DNA from: Hofstenia miamia
Lineage: Eukaryota > Xenacoelomorpha > Acoela
Reading direction: 5' to 3'
DNA length: 64,000 bases
NCBI GenBank assembly: GCA_004352715.1
Contig: SCFE01000002.1
Coordinates: 4,465,642 to 4,529,641, forward strand
The notes beneath the pieces are model-generated. The model saw only the letters and a list, made by a program, of their open reading frames with translations, ran no database searches and was not told where the DNA came from. Shown piece by piece: positions 48,988 to 61,173 of the stretch (positions are counted from its first letter, which is position 1; each line of letters opens with the position of its first letter). The position numbers and the translations under genes were made by a program.

Positions 48988-51900
48988 CATTTCAATTAAT
49001 TAGAAAAAAGCATTTTTGCAAAGTGTAATTGCTTATTTACAGAGATGATGTCAATGAGGTTATAGTGAAAGCTTTTCAATTTCCTTATGTTAATTAATAA
49101 TCAATTCATATTTTGTAGCGAAGGCGCGTTAACTACAGCATTGTGTGCTGCATAAGTCACGAAGATAGAAAATCGACACTGACAAAGTTTTTTTCAACCA
49201 TACAATAAAGAATGTATATCAAAACTGAATATTAATTGTACACTAATAAACACCCAAAAAAAGAAAGTCATATATTTCAAATCACAAGCAAATTTGGATA
49301 TCTTGAGCTTTCTCTAAAGGTATTGGAGTGCTAAGATATTATGAATTTCGACATTTGCAAGGTTTGGTGATATAAGCAACAAGGATACACTTAATACCTT
49401 AAGCACAGTTAAAATATTATTCACCACAACACTTGGACTTCGAGTACGGAACCACAGACGTGTATGTATATTTCCTTCGATTGAAAAAAATCAGAAAAGT
49501 GACTATGTTTATATTTCTAAGCATAATAATCAATAGATGTAGGATTTTGTGTTGACCTATGCAATAAAAGCACGAAGAAACTGAAATCAAATCAAAATAA
49601 TAAATTATTTGTTAATATTTGTTACCCACAACCTTATTCTCACTGTAACATTTAATGAAATTTCCAAATTTCTAACTTTCTCTTTGTAGTAATTAAGCAA
49701 GGATTAAATATTTTCCTGTACATGCTTATCATGTTTTTCTCCAAAAACATGGGGATGATTCATATTCTAGTAAAGGTCGGCAATTTCCTTTAACCAAGAT
49801 ACTATATAGTTTATGTTTAAAAAATGAAATTTAATTGACTAAATCAAACAAATTGATAGTATTTATAGACTAATATCATTCTTAAGAATAGCACAAAAAC
49901 TCATTTGAGTTAATAAGCGAAATATTTAATTAGTTTCTCTAAATTGAAAATTGCTCACTCGCTGACAACAAAAGCTTGTTTTAAACTAAAGTATGTCAAT
50001 AATTATCTCTAATAAAAAAGAAAAATTATCATTTATAAGAAAAAGTAAATATTAAAAATTATAAAATAATTGTTTCTGATATCATTTCAACTTTGCAAAA
50101 TAAAACACTCACAAGGGCGTGTACAGGATTTTATGAAGGGGATGATTTGGACGTGTAGGCCGAAATTTGTAATCGCTGCCCGCACTTTCGAAAACCTGGG
50201 GCAAATGAAATTTTAAGCTTATCGGCGTGCAAATTAAAATTTTCAGCTTGAATATTCTCTTAAAAATTTTGAGCTTGTTTCGTCTGCAACGAAAACACAA
50301 TAGGCGGGGCAATTAGATTAGCCGCGAATTTGGTTGGATAATAATATGTTAAACTGTTCGTTCAGTGTGCCTGTCACATCAACATTTGGAAGAACAATAA
50401 AATTTTCGCGCACCGTTACCATGTGCTAGGCAGCAGTTACCTGTAATACTCATTTAATACACATTTCGAAAAGAAAAAAAAAGCCTGCCAAATTGTGAGC
50501 ATCAGCACTCAATTAAACTGAAATGTACCCGTGAGAATGAGGACCATGTAAGCAACCAAATATCAATCTGTATACAACCACATGTATAAAAAACGCAAAT
50601 TAAACCAATAATTTCTAAATCAAAAAGCCGCTGATTCAAGAGTTTGACTGCAAAATCTACATCATTTGGCCTTCATTACGGCTCAAACAGTAACAGCGAT
50701 CCGTCCTCATCAAACTGGGGCGGAGTGATTAAAGTTGATCACCAAAAATGGAACGAAGCCTCTAAAAAACAAAAAAATACATCTTTAACTTATATCTCAC
50801 TACCACTACAGTAGTGTTTGATATTTCTGTCTTTTTTTACAAGAAAGCAGTCAATGTTGAAAATTGATAAATGCAACGAGGGGGAGGGGATATTCCACCA
50901 TGTCGCCCCTGCCCACGATACTGAATGCTCATTTAACAACATTTTTAGCAGAGACTGAGCAAATCAAGATTTAAATCATGATTGGCTCATTCTCTGCCGA
51001 AATGTTGTAATGAATTTAATGGTGAATAAATTGGCATTAAAACGGAAATTTCGCGGTAAATTTAAGACAGTGTAAAAAGATTTTTGTTAACAGGAAGCAA
51101 TCCGCTTTTAGAATAACGTATATTTAACAATGGCCAAATATTTTCGGAGCCGATGTTTTGTTTCTTAAAAACCAAAACAATTTATTACTACAAGAATGAC
51201 ACTGGAAGTATAAATTGGTGCGATTTACAATTGTCATGCATTTTCCTGCTGTTTTGTATTAAAGATCATATTGAGTAATTGGAAAAATGACCATTTTCGA
51301 ATTAAAGAGTAACTAGGCTTTTCAAATGATTAATTTAGAATATTTCAAATTAAGTGGTAGGATTGGAAATATTAATTAGCTTCCGAATCTACTGAAGCAA
51401 CGAGCATTTGAATGCTTGTTAAAACGGTTAATCAGCGCTCCTTTCAAAACTTATTGCATAAATCTAGTTGGAGGAAATATATTAAAAGAAATTTTGCATA
51501 TAAGTGTAAGCAAATTAGCCTAAATCTAACAACAAAAACATTTTCTTTGATTTTCAATAGAAAATCAAATTAACAATATAACTTGGAAATCTAATTTTAA
51601 AAGCATTGACAATTTAAAGGTGCCTTTTAGCTTAGAAAATGCTCAATTCAAATGCTTTTAGCTAGTAAAGTAATCCCAACGTTTAAAACTTTCAAAATCA
51701 TATAAATATTTAACATGAACGTATGAAAATAATTGTCCAATAGAAGTTCTCGAATGTAATTAATGTGAAAACAATCAACTTTAAAAATAATTGTTAGAAC
51801 AAGATATGGTTCGCAGCTACAATTATTCATATTAAGTTTTAAAAACCGGTAGTTTTAATAAAAGCTGCAAGTGGGCGGATCAAATACTATCATTCTTATG

Positions 51901-52497
51901 CGCTATATTCATATTGCAGTCCTTATTTTTTCGTCATTTCTGAGAACGTAATATTATGCGGATTAGTGTCTGCGGGCAAAGCAACTTTCTTGTCCATAGC
52001 CGGCTTTGCAAATAAATTTTGACCCTAGCTGGCCGTACTCGGCGTTTCTTGCTACTACTAAATAAAATACTGCAATTTTCAATGGAACGATTAAAACATA
52101 CTCATAGTTCGAGCAATTAAAAAATGGTCAAAGCAACTAAGTTTTAAACTAAAAAAATAAATAAAAAATGGAGATAAATTGTTCATCATAGTGTTTAGAA
52201 ATGAATCTTTGGCGGTTGCGGCCGGTTAATGGCTAAGCCGTAGCCGTGGGTGTGACCTTATAGCCGCAGAAAACTAGTGCGGATGTGCCACACTATTTTT
52301 ACATATTCATTATCTGCAAGGCTCCAAACAGCATTGGTGCCTACAGCTGCAAGCTGTTACAGCAAACAGTAAACAAATTCTGTTTAAAACAGCATATAAA
52401 CTTAATCCATATTGGCATATTATCTGTGTTGTTCACACACTATCAATCTCTTTCAATCTCCTCAACATCCCATCAAAGACGTACAAGAATTCAGACG
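48988..52497. other. non-coding stretch with transposon-like debris
   Basis: Three GC-rich patches stand out: 50110-50330 (CACAAGGGCGTGTACAGGAT start, ATAGGCGGGGC near the end), 50878-50925 (GGGGGAGGGGATATTCCACC) and 52205-52285 (GCGGTTGCGGCCGGTTAATG). They resemble ends of DNA transposons found widely in invertebrates but I could not pair termini. No exon supported. Confidence 0.4.
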
Positions 52498-52568
52498 AGT
52501 GCTCAGTGGCGCGTTTAGGGGGAGGGGGCAGGAGGGCGACCGCCCCACTAAACGCGCCACTGAGCACT
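52498..52568. repeat. perfect 21-bp palindromic arms with 29-bp loop
   Basis: The arm AGTGCTCAGTGGCGCGTTTA plus G (52498-52518) is perfectly complementary to 52548-52568. The loop is G/C-rich. It overlaps the left end of the hAT-like element and includes six flanking bases, so it is more than a terminal repeat: either an inverted re-insertion of the element tip or a hairpin formed at excision or repair. Confidence 0.85.
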
Positions 52569-52766
52569 GGTATGAATGTTCTCTTTTCCTCAAAATTGAA
52601 AATAGTTCACTTTAATTCAAAATGTTATCAATCAATTTGCTGCTAAAAACAGACGATTGCATTTTGTGTAAACCTACTTTTGTTCAAAAAAAACTTTTTA
52701 CAATTTCTTTCTGTAAAAATGGGTGTCAGCCTCTCCCCCCGTTCTAAAAACCCTAAACGCGCCCTG
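52504..52766. mobile_element. hAT-like MITE (candidate)
   Basis: The left terminus CAGTGGCGCGTTTAGGG and right terminus CCCTAAACGCGCCCTG form imperfect inverted repeats of about 16 bp. The flanking 8 bp are CGAGTGCT and CTAATGCT, agreeing at 6 of 8, as expected for a decayed 8-bp hAT target duplication. The 263 bp has no coding capacity. The interior holds a second inverted copy of the tip (see the palindrome). Confidence 0.6.
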
Positions 52767-55700
52767 CTAATGCTTGTAATCATTGATAAATATAATTGCA
52801 GCCCCAAGTAGTCAACAAACCCCATTGATAGATGGTGATTGAATGTATCAATTATATTTGATATTTGGAGACTCATAAATATTCATTCATTATCGTGAGT
52901 CACAAACGTGTTGTGTACTGTGCGCATTAATAGCTTGTCATTTCTCCCTCAACTTTTGGAATGGTTAATGAACTTTTCATTTGGTACAATTTTCAAAACA
53001 TTTACAAAGCACCGGGTATTATAACAATAGATGATTTGAATAGCGATACAAGGGTTGCCATTTTTACTACTGTTTTATTCATGTTTATATTTGTTTTTTG
53101 TGTTATATATTTTGAAAATATATTATCCATTTTAAAATTCACCTTGAAACTCTGGTTTAGTAGTTATTATTACTAGTTTCTTTCACAGTACATTGCTTTT
53201 CTTTTAACTCTGTTTAAAAACAATGTTCATGTCTCTTATCCAGTGGCGTACGCAAGGGTAATCATGGTGGAATGTCTCCACGTCAAGTTTTTGAAACTTA
53301 TCTTGATTGGTTAAATCAAAAAATGTTCAGCAAAACACTAAACGATTTGAAAACTTTGTCGGGAAATGCATTTTTAGAGTCAATTTTTGCAATATTTTCG
53401 CATGATCAAGACCGTCAAGAAACCCAGCGTATGCTCCTGCTCCTATCCATGCAATGTCAGAGCCTATCTATGAATTTTTTGTGCATGCTATCTAAGGATT
53501 AAGTAAGAAAATATCGAAGTTGTTAACAGCAAAATGGTTGCCGTTTGCTGTTAACAGCCAAATGGGAAGCCATGATTATCTGCATTCTTCAATTGCAACG
53601 GGCCTAATTCATTCTTACTATTATTGTTTTGAATAAAGCCAACTGCCAATCACTTGCAGATCTGCTCGTTTCAACAGTGCAGTACTCTGCTGGAAATTTT
53701 CCTTGTACTTATTAATATTGTTATTACTGTATTTTTTTAAGTCCCGGTGCTTAATACATGTATTAAGAGAATACTTATTTTCGGTCTAAGGAAGAAACGG
53801 CTGAAAGACCAAGAATGGATAAATTTCTTGAGAAAAAATTGACAAATTCATTATCTTTCAGTCTGTAGTAAACATTACGGTAGCTATATATCCTTGTACG
53901 ATTTTGATTACCTAACATGTTTGTCATCGACCTAAAACGGGGCATTTATAGGGCAATTAATATTTAACAAACGGATTCAAACAAGTTTTAAAGGAAATCT
54001 TTGATTTTGTGAGAAATTATAAGCAAAAGTGTCGTAAAATAGTGTTTTCTGTCTTAAATTAATAAGTTAATTACTTGTAGTAAAAGCATAGGCATATACA
54101 TAGTGAATGTCTATTTGCCTTTGAAACATTTCTATCCAATAAAATAACGTCTATTATATATTTGTTTACTCCTGAGGGGCTGCATCTTACTAAATGACAA
54201 AAATTCCACGTCTATTCAATTTTGATATCCTAGTACACTCATTTTTGTAGATAAAGCCCATGGCAAAATATTAATGTACATAATCGGCTAAAAATAGGCT
54301 TCTCGGAAAATTTTTAATAAAATATCAATGCGTTGGCAATAAGCATTGCGTGAGTTTGATAATAATAAGGCTATTAAAAGAATTCTATCTAAGATAATAT
54401 TCATATCATAAGACTAAAATGCCACAAATATGGCGCGAAGCGTGTTTTTTAAAAGAAATTTATCTTAACTGTAGTTTTTACGCTAATGTGTTTGCAATTC
54501 CCCAGCTAATTTTGCTTCAAGTTGTATTACTGAACGCTGATAGAAGCAACGCTGCCATCTATCATAAGCATATGGAGTAAAACACAAAATGGAAGCTTGT
54601 CTTTTAAGCAGAATATACTGCAACAATAAATATAATGAGTTATTGTCAAATTATAAATTGCCAAATTATTTTCTTGCAAAAGTGGCAGAAATTAAATAAA
54701 TGGAAACGTATACTCAAATTTGTGTGGTAGACATAATAAAATCAAAAGACGAAAGGGATTTGATATTATCAATTTTTAAAATATAGACAGTAGTTTTGAA
54801 ACGACACAAAGTTATGCCAAAGAAATATTATTTCTTTGAAATTCGACTAGAAAGCCCTAGTTTTTTGGTATTGTCATTGGTTTTGTGCACATGCCGATGA
54901 CATTTTAATTTGAATCTCAAAATTTAGTAGAAACACATGGATGCAAATTTCCGAAAGTTACGGGATTGTTTGCAGCGCTTAGTAAGAAAGCAAAAATGCA
55001 AGTTCCTATCAAATGCACTTACTAAATTAAGTTCTTGGAGCTACGCTGAGAAATTCTCTAAAAGTATGACTTCAGTATTCACGAACTTGGTCCCAAGTTC
55101 GCCTCATGATATAACACTACCGATTCGTAATCAAACTACTTTTTTGGCTCGTTGTTATTATGTGTATCTGCAACAGCCTTACATTCGCTGATTAAATCCA
55201 ATCATTAAGAGTTATCCACACACACATGGAGATTGTAGAAGTCGATAACCCATATTTTCAATGTAGTATATACATTTTGAACCTTAAATGAGTCTACTGA
55301 TGAGTAATTTCAATTACAGGTTATACTCAGAAATTATTACGCCTTTAAAAGCTTTAAGAGTTGACTGCAGAGCAATGCGTCATGGAATTCTTCTGCGACG
55401 TTTAATGAACACGTGCGCACGACTGACTGCGTCAAAGCCAGCGAGTTCTAATTGTTTAATTAAGAAGCAACTTGCCTTCAAAGAAACATCAACGAGATTT
55501 GAAAGATTCTTTATGATAGTATATTAAATAATTACCTGAGCGACTAGAAACTTCGATGCAAAAATGAACGTCCGCAAAACTTTGATAGACGATTATAAAT
55601 TTGTCATTTGTGCATAACTAGTGAAAATGGTTTTTCAATGGGCATACAATGCAAATTAAAATTATATTAGTTAAAAAACTTAAAAAATGAATCATTTAAA

Positions 55701-56607
55701 TACAAACTCTATATTTAGACAAAATTTTAGTTATTCGAATTGTATTTGATTGCAATACAAACCCCTCAGGGTTGCAAAAAACTGCATTTTTTTACAAAAA
55801 ATCATTTTAAGTGTTTAAAATATTTACAAAACCATTTTTTTCCTCATGAAGAGACCCACCTCAAATTACTAAAATTTTACTTAAAACACATTTAGTAGCA
55901 AGCATTGAATTATGATATACTTATCAACACACAACAAAACGCAACTTTTGCTATTCTTTCCGTAGAAAATCGGTCATGGAAGCACGAATGGACGAAACCC
56001 AAAAAGTTATTTTTTAGACTTTCCATAAAATTCCATATACATTTAAAAAAATAATTGCAAAAAACACAAGTTTAAACAATCCATGAGAATATAAAGTAAC
56101 GGTGAATTGAGTGCTAGGATTATGAAAGATCTCCATAAATTAGAGTGAAAAATTACATAGATTTTCATGCCGTTATATCTTAGTTTTGTCAACTCTTATC
56201 TATTGTTTGGCATTTCAACTGCTAATCTAACTTCTGATTGTTTGTTTGCTATTGTAATGTGTTTTAAAACTTCTGCACCTGTTCTTAAAATCGATTAAGT
56301 TGTTAACTATTACAAACTGAAAAATGACTAAACAAAGTTGTGATTTATCTCTTTTCTTGTAGATTTAAAAATATACCTTCTGCTTGGGTGATTGACATGA
56401 TTTGCAGATTAATAACATCTATAGATTAAATTCCATTTTTAGGGTTTCCACCATCAATCGATTAAATTTATTTTAATCAAACAACAGCATCCGCTAGCAG
56501 TTTCAAATTTGGTAAAAAAACTTCAATAAATGGGTCTCGTTTAATTCCGCTAGATGGCCTACTAACCAACTCGTAGACCTCACTACTGAACCCTCAAATC
56601 AAAACTA
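52767..56607. other. non-coding stretch
   Basis: A transposon-tip motif CAGTGGCGTACGCAAGGG lies at 53241-53258 without a visible partner. A palindrome CGAACTTGG-TC-CCAAGTTCG lies at 55082-55101. Higher-GC open segments at 54937-55191 and 55360-55490 (plus), and the minus frame SFLIK/LELAGFDAVSRAHVF across 55480-55390, look like repeat-derived sequence; no splice-flanked exon was found. Confidence 0.4.
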
Positions 56608-57057
56608 GACCCTGCGAGTTGACTTTTTAGGTTCGAGTGGGATTGGAACCTTAAGTAGCGAGTTGAAATTTTATTTGGACTACATATGGAATAACCCGAT
56701 TCAAATGTACGAAAGAAATACATTTAACAGAAATTAGAGAAACCAAACCCGATGGGTTGCAATTTGAATTTGATGACTCTTCAGCATTACAGGTAAAAAA
56801 TTGAAGAAAAATGATGCCAATCAAACTCATATCAAGTTCCCTAAGAAACAATATTATTATTGGAGGGGATGAACTGAGGACTTTCCTATACAAGCTTAAT
56901 TTTCTTAAATTTAAAAAAGGACAATTGTGAGGGGGGATGGGGCTCTAGCTCTCTCAGTTACCCCAGTTCCTTAGTCTCTGGTTCAAGTGCTCGATATGTC
57001 GAGTTGAGTTTTCCGACCTTGATCTGAGTTGCCCGATTTTCGAGTACTCACAGGGTC
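56608..57057. mobile_element. 450-bp inverted-repeat element (MITE candidate)
   Basis: The left end GACCCTGCGAGT pairs with the right end ACTCACAGGGTC (one mismatch), and both are bordered by CTA (56605-56607 and 57058-57060), a possible 3-bp target duplication. Subterminal motifs with GAGT, TTCGAG and CTCGA recur in both halves. Non-coding. Superfamily not assigned. Confidence 0.45.
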
Positions 57058-59355
57058 CTAATAAAAACGTTGCTAAATATATATTATTAAATAACGATAT
57101 CTGAAAATAAATTTTAGAAAGCATCGACTAATCTGCTGAAGTAAAAGTTAGTCGACAAATCTATATCCATAATGGCAGAGGCTCTATACTTTATGCAAGA
57201 ATAGAATACCTACTTCAGCTCCGATAATGGAATTAGTATAGTTTCATGTAGCTGATTGCAAAGTGGAAACGAGAAAATATATGAAATAAAATCCCCAATT
57301 TTTTTGATCGCATTACATTTTCATTGCAATCTATTTCGGGGAATTGCACAAATGCGTTGTTTCTAAAATTAATGAAGTGTGGGTTAAATGAGCCAATGTA
57401 AATCCATTAAATCGAAATTGATAACGTCGCTTAATTCAACCACAAAACCGTAAAATGTATATGAGGGTTTATGGGCTTTAATACGGTAATATAATAATGC
57501 TGTGGTCTTGTTGATATTGCATTTCTCAATTAAGGATTACAATGAATCAAAAGAGGTTTTTATAATCAATGAAGACAAATATGTAATGGGAATAATAAAT
57601 TCCTCAGCTATAATACAACCATATATAACACAAAATATTTATAGATCTATACTACATGGATTTTCTTTAATATAGAGTTTAAATCTACCTTCAAAGTGTA
57701 AATGACGTGCAATTAACACTAGTTAAAACTCAATTATTTGAATTTGGTATAAAAATTTTCAACTAATCCATGTCATATCTCCAAAGTCCAATGAGACTAA
57801 AATCCTTATAACTATAACATTTGCTGTGAGGTGCATTTCTTATCGTTAATTATAGATCAGCTTTGTTTCTGTATATAATTTTTTAACGCGTGTGTATATT
57901 CATAATTTTGTGAATAGATGTAGCCAGGAAAAACAAAGTGGGGGAGGATGGGGAAGAGTGGAAAAAAAATTAAGGGACAGTTTTGTTGAAAATTCAGGAT
58001 TAGATATAAAGATTTCATTTTTGCAAAAATATATAAAATAAATGAAAAGAAACTATGAAGCCAATGGCTTAATCTATATCATCAATTGATAATTTATACA
58101 AATACAGCAAACATTTTCATATAAAATGCGTTTTTAACCAAGAAAATTCAATTTTTGTAGGTTTTTGTGGCTGATAATTTTTTGTAAGGCCAGTATGGGT
58201 TGAAGGAGGGGGCAATGAACCCGTGGTTATGTCCTTGAGATGTAGTATGTGTACTTGTATATAAATTGCTTTCACTAAAGCACAACAACAATCCAAAATT
58301 CTATACCCGAATCGTCCGACTCGAAATTGTACCACAACATGCACATCCAACAATATTTTGCGGCGAACACGACGCATTTGATTCGTTATCATCAACCAAA
58401 TTATTAACTCATAGGTATCATGTCACATAACACGTGTAATAAAATTAAACATCAACCCGATTGTCTTTCAAAAACCGAACCTGAACCCAAATCTAAATCT
58501 GGGTAGAGGTCTGATTTTTGAGATAACCTCCATAAAAAAAGTAAACCAATTTTTCGTCTCGGATCGGTTCTGTTAAAGAAAACAATCTCGCAAACTGAAA
58601 TAAAATTACAGAATGCAGAAGTGTGTAAAAATTGACGAATACATCTGAACTTCCTCCAATATTCTTAAAGAACCGAACCCAACTGGGTAGCGGTCAATCC
58701 CAGAAATCATTGAGGCACATGATCTGAAAAGTTCAGTTTACTAATATCTATCAGTGAAGCATTAAATATTTATTTCTCTGAAGCAATTATATTAAATTAG
58801 AGTGCTTCTATTTAGCAAATAGTATTTGGAAAGAGTTTCCAATTTAACAGGCTTTGCTTGCAATTTGAGATAGGAGTAGACGCCATTGTATACCCTTGAA
58901 ACCATGTTTAATTTTACGACAATAATGGATTCAATAAAATCCGTACTTTGGGAGGAAGATTATCCAAATCGGCTTTTACATTTCCGTTTTAACTTTACCG
59001 TTAAGAAAAATGCAATCATTTAAAAAATGACCTTAGTTTTTATAATCAACTTTTGTTTAATCTACATTAATTAGAGTTTAAGTTTAGCAGTAATTGGATT
59101 TAGCAAATTTAATATGCACTAAATTTACATGAGTCAAATTTCCACAGAAATTAAAATGTAAGCAGACATAATACATGAATCTGACCGACATTGTAGAGGT
59201 CATTAATGACGAGATGAAACGTTAGATATCGATGATATGTCTATAAAGAAAAATATTTAAGAATGTTTACTGATCGTCATCTTAGAATATTTCACTGTCT
59301 TTAATTAGAACTATATTTTTAGTGAATCAGTAATGTTTTACTGATTTAATTAAAA
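57058..59355. other. non-coding stretch
   Basis: AT-rich. GC-rich debris at 57915-57965 (GGGGGAGGATGGGGAAGAG), at 58200-58225 and at 58440-58700 (AACCGAACCC / GGGTAG motifs in both orientations) suggests further decayed repeats. No gene supported. Confidence 0.5.
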
Positions 59356-59855
59356 ATTATTATTAATATTATTCTTACTTCTCACAGCTTCATGCTGGTA
59401 TCCCTCTCAGCTCGGGGAACTCACCAGTTCCCAGGGAGTCTGAGAGCTTTCCTCTAGCTGTTCCTAACAATGCTGCCTTCTGCGCTACCGCTCCTCCCCA
59501 CATTGGTACTCCCAACTCCTCCAGGTATCTCTTATTCTTCTTACTTACTGCTCCTAGTGCTCCTACTACTACCGGGACTACTTCAACCTTCTTCAACGTC
59601 CACAGCCTTTCTATTTCCTCTGCCAACTCTCTATACTTGTCTATCTTCTCTTTCTCCTTGCTTTCTACATTCCTGTCCTTTGGTACTGCTATGTCTATCA
59701 CTGTTCCTAATCTTTTTTCTTTGGGTACAACTACTATGTCTGCTCTCCTTGCTTCTATCACATTGTTTGTCTGGATGTCGAAGTCCCACAGTATCTTAAC
59801 CTTCTCATATGACGCCCTGAGGCTTGCGCTCGCTCATACCACTTGTCTCCTGCTT
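59356..59855 (-). pseudogene. R2/R4-group non-LTR retrotransposon, endonuclease end
   Basis: The minus frame from about 59798 to the stop at 59390 reads KILWDFDIQTNNVIEARRAD, then IVVVPKEKRLGTVIDIAVPK. This is the restriction-like endonuclease (RLE) found after the zinc knuckle in R2-group elements: R-P-D, 14 residues, then D. Here the usual Pro is Ala (RAD). A long conserved tail follows (EKYRELA-type helix, VVPVVVGALGAVSK, QKAALLGTAR). Upstream, KWYERAQASG lies in another frame, so one frameshift is present. Past the stop the minus strand reads AAGTAAGAATAATATTAATA and ends in AAT-type repeats, a plausible 3' tail. GC is far above the host background, implying a fairly recent insertion. Confidence 0.78.
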
Positions 59856-60106
59856 CTAACCCATGCTGCCTACTCAAAATCCAGTGTACCATTCTTCCCA
59901 CCTTGTTATGCCTGAACATATTATACTCATNNNNNNNNNNNNNNNNNNNNNNNNNNTCAGTTCATTCTTGTTCAACCTCCCTATTCCTGCCAAATATCAC
60001 AACACTTGTATCGGCCATGTATTAATTGCTTCTAACCCATGCTGCCTACTCAAAATCCAGTGTACCATTCTTCCCACCTTGTTATGCCTGAACATATTAT
60101 ACTCAT
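59851..60106. repeat. 80-bp element sequence duplicated around a 26-N gap
   Basis: 59851-59930 recurs as 60027-60106, with N 59931-59956 between. The 70 bp before the second copy (59957-60026) do not match the element sequence upstream of the first copy, so the right-hand contig probably entered from a different copy of the same retrotransposon. Confidence 0.85.
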
Positions 60107-60450
60107 TTTGTGCCAACTTCTCACACCCTGCTATTAGATGATCTACTGTCACCGCCTCTTTCTTGCATAGCCTACAATTATTACTTACTTCCATTCTTCT
60201 GTCTATATGCTTCTTTACCCAGTTTGTTCTTATTGCTTGCTCCTGTGCTGCCATTATCAGTGTTTCTGTTTCTCTTTTTAGTCCTGCTTTCTTTAACCAC
60301 TTGTTGCTTTCTTCTCTTTCACACTTTTCTGTGTTCCTCCAGTATTCTCCATGCATTGCCTTCTGCCTATACCTTGTTTGTTTCTCTGATTCCATCCTAC
60401 TCTGGTATAACTTCATACCTTCACTGTCAGTTCTATCTTCCTTAACTCCT
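60024..60450 (-). pseudogene. R2/R4-group retrotransposon, zinc-knuckle region
   Basis: The minus frame begins near 60445 (DRTDSEGMKLYQSRMESEKQ), runs through WLKKAGLKRETETLIMAAQE, and carries the CCHC knuckle CRLCKKEAVTVDHLIAGC (C-x2-C-x8-H-x4-C), then KLAQNEYNMFRHNKVGRMVH. This segment lies between the reverse transcriptase and the RLE in R2-group elements, and binds target DNA or template RNA. The frame runs off at 60026 where the sequence changes to another copy (INTWPIQVL then stop). The reverse transcriptase itself is absent, so the copy is 5'-truncated. Confidence 0.75.
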
Positions 60451-60493
60451 TAGTGACCTACAGTATGGACGCTCTAAGTTGTGCTTCTACATA

Positions 60494-60564
60494 CTATTAT
60501 TATTATTATTACTATTATGATTATTATGATTATTATGATTATTATGATTATTATTATTATTATA
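60494..60564. repeat. (TTA)n / ATTATG microsatellite
   Basis: Trinucleotide ATT/TAT array with four interspersed ATTATG units. It abuts the 5' side of the retrotransposon fragment; AAT-type repeats also occur at its 3' side (59356-59380). Confidence 0.9.
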
Positions 60565-60783
60565 GAATTACACCTAGATAAACAAAAAAAACAAAGAAAT
60601 AAGAGAAATATTTGACAGTGGGCAATGCATCAAATTCCAAACAACTTCAAAAAAATTAATTGCAGCGAATAATCGAATGCTACCCAATTTCTTCTAATAA
60701 ATTGAACAATATGTACAGTATGAGAATTGGAAAACTAAAACCTGCTTTTGCTGCCTAAGCCCATGAAAAATAGAATTTCTCAC

Positions 60784-60887
60784 CCCTGACAAACTTTGAG
60801 GAAGATTTGTTAGCCTCTACTGAGCTTATTCCAAATGAGAGCTTATTATTTATGTTTGCGTAATAACTACCAGCAAACACTGGACCC
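60784..60887 (-). CDS. candidate exon, unidentified (second of a pair)
   Basis: The minus-strand acceptor ATCAATTCTTAAG opens in phase 2 and the exon ends AGGG/GTGAGA in phase 1; 104 nt. The frame reads GPVFAGSYYANINNKLSFGI, then SSVEANKSSSKFVR. Joined to 61173-61113 across a 225-bp intron it completes a Glu codon. Composition suggests beta-strand-rich extracellular sequence, but no family is recognised. Confidence 0.3.
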
Positions 60888-61112
60888 CTTAAGAATTGAT
60901 AAACTGACTTAGAACTTTTGAAATTAAAACTACTCGACAGTGAATCAATGAAAAATATCATTAAACTGAGCATCCCTAGAAAAACTTCCTACATCCATAA
61001 GAATCGAAAATATTTAGAAAAAGAAGATTTGTTAAAATGAAAACAAAACCCCAATTAATAACGCAAAGTCTAGCACTACTCAAACATTTGGAGAATTTTA
61101 ATATCCTGATAC

Positions 61113-61173
61113 TCGGTAGTACACGGAACATCGATGCGTGATGCGTAACCGAATACCATATCTCCATTAATAT
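61113..61173 (-). CDS. candidate exon, unidentified (first of a pair)
   Basis: The minus-strand acceptor TTGTAAGTAG opens in phase 1; the frame reads INGDMVFGYASRIDVPCTTE and reaches a GTATCA donor in phase 2 (61 nt). Phase and codon completion fit the exon at 60887. The acceptor lacks a good pyrimidine tract, so the pair is tentative. Confidence 0.25.

Noticed and set aside
53241-53258. Transposon beginning at CAGTGGCGTACGCAAGGG
   Set aside because: The motif is typical of DNA transposon tips but no matching opposite end or target duplication was found.
54937-55527. Two plus-strand ORFs of about 80 codons
   Set aside because: Composition and the nearby palindrome suggest repeat-derived sequence; no family or splice support.
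59470-60453. Leu/Ser/Pro-rich plus-strand frames in 59470-60453
   Set aside because: They are antisense shadows of the retrotransposon reading frame on the minus strand.
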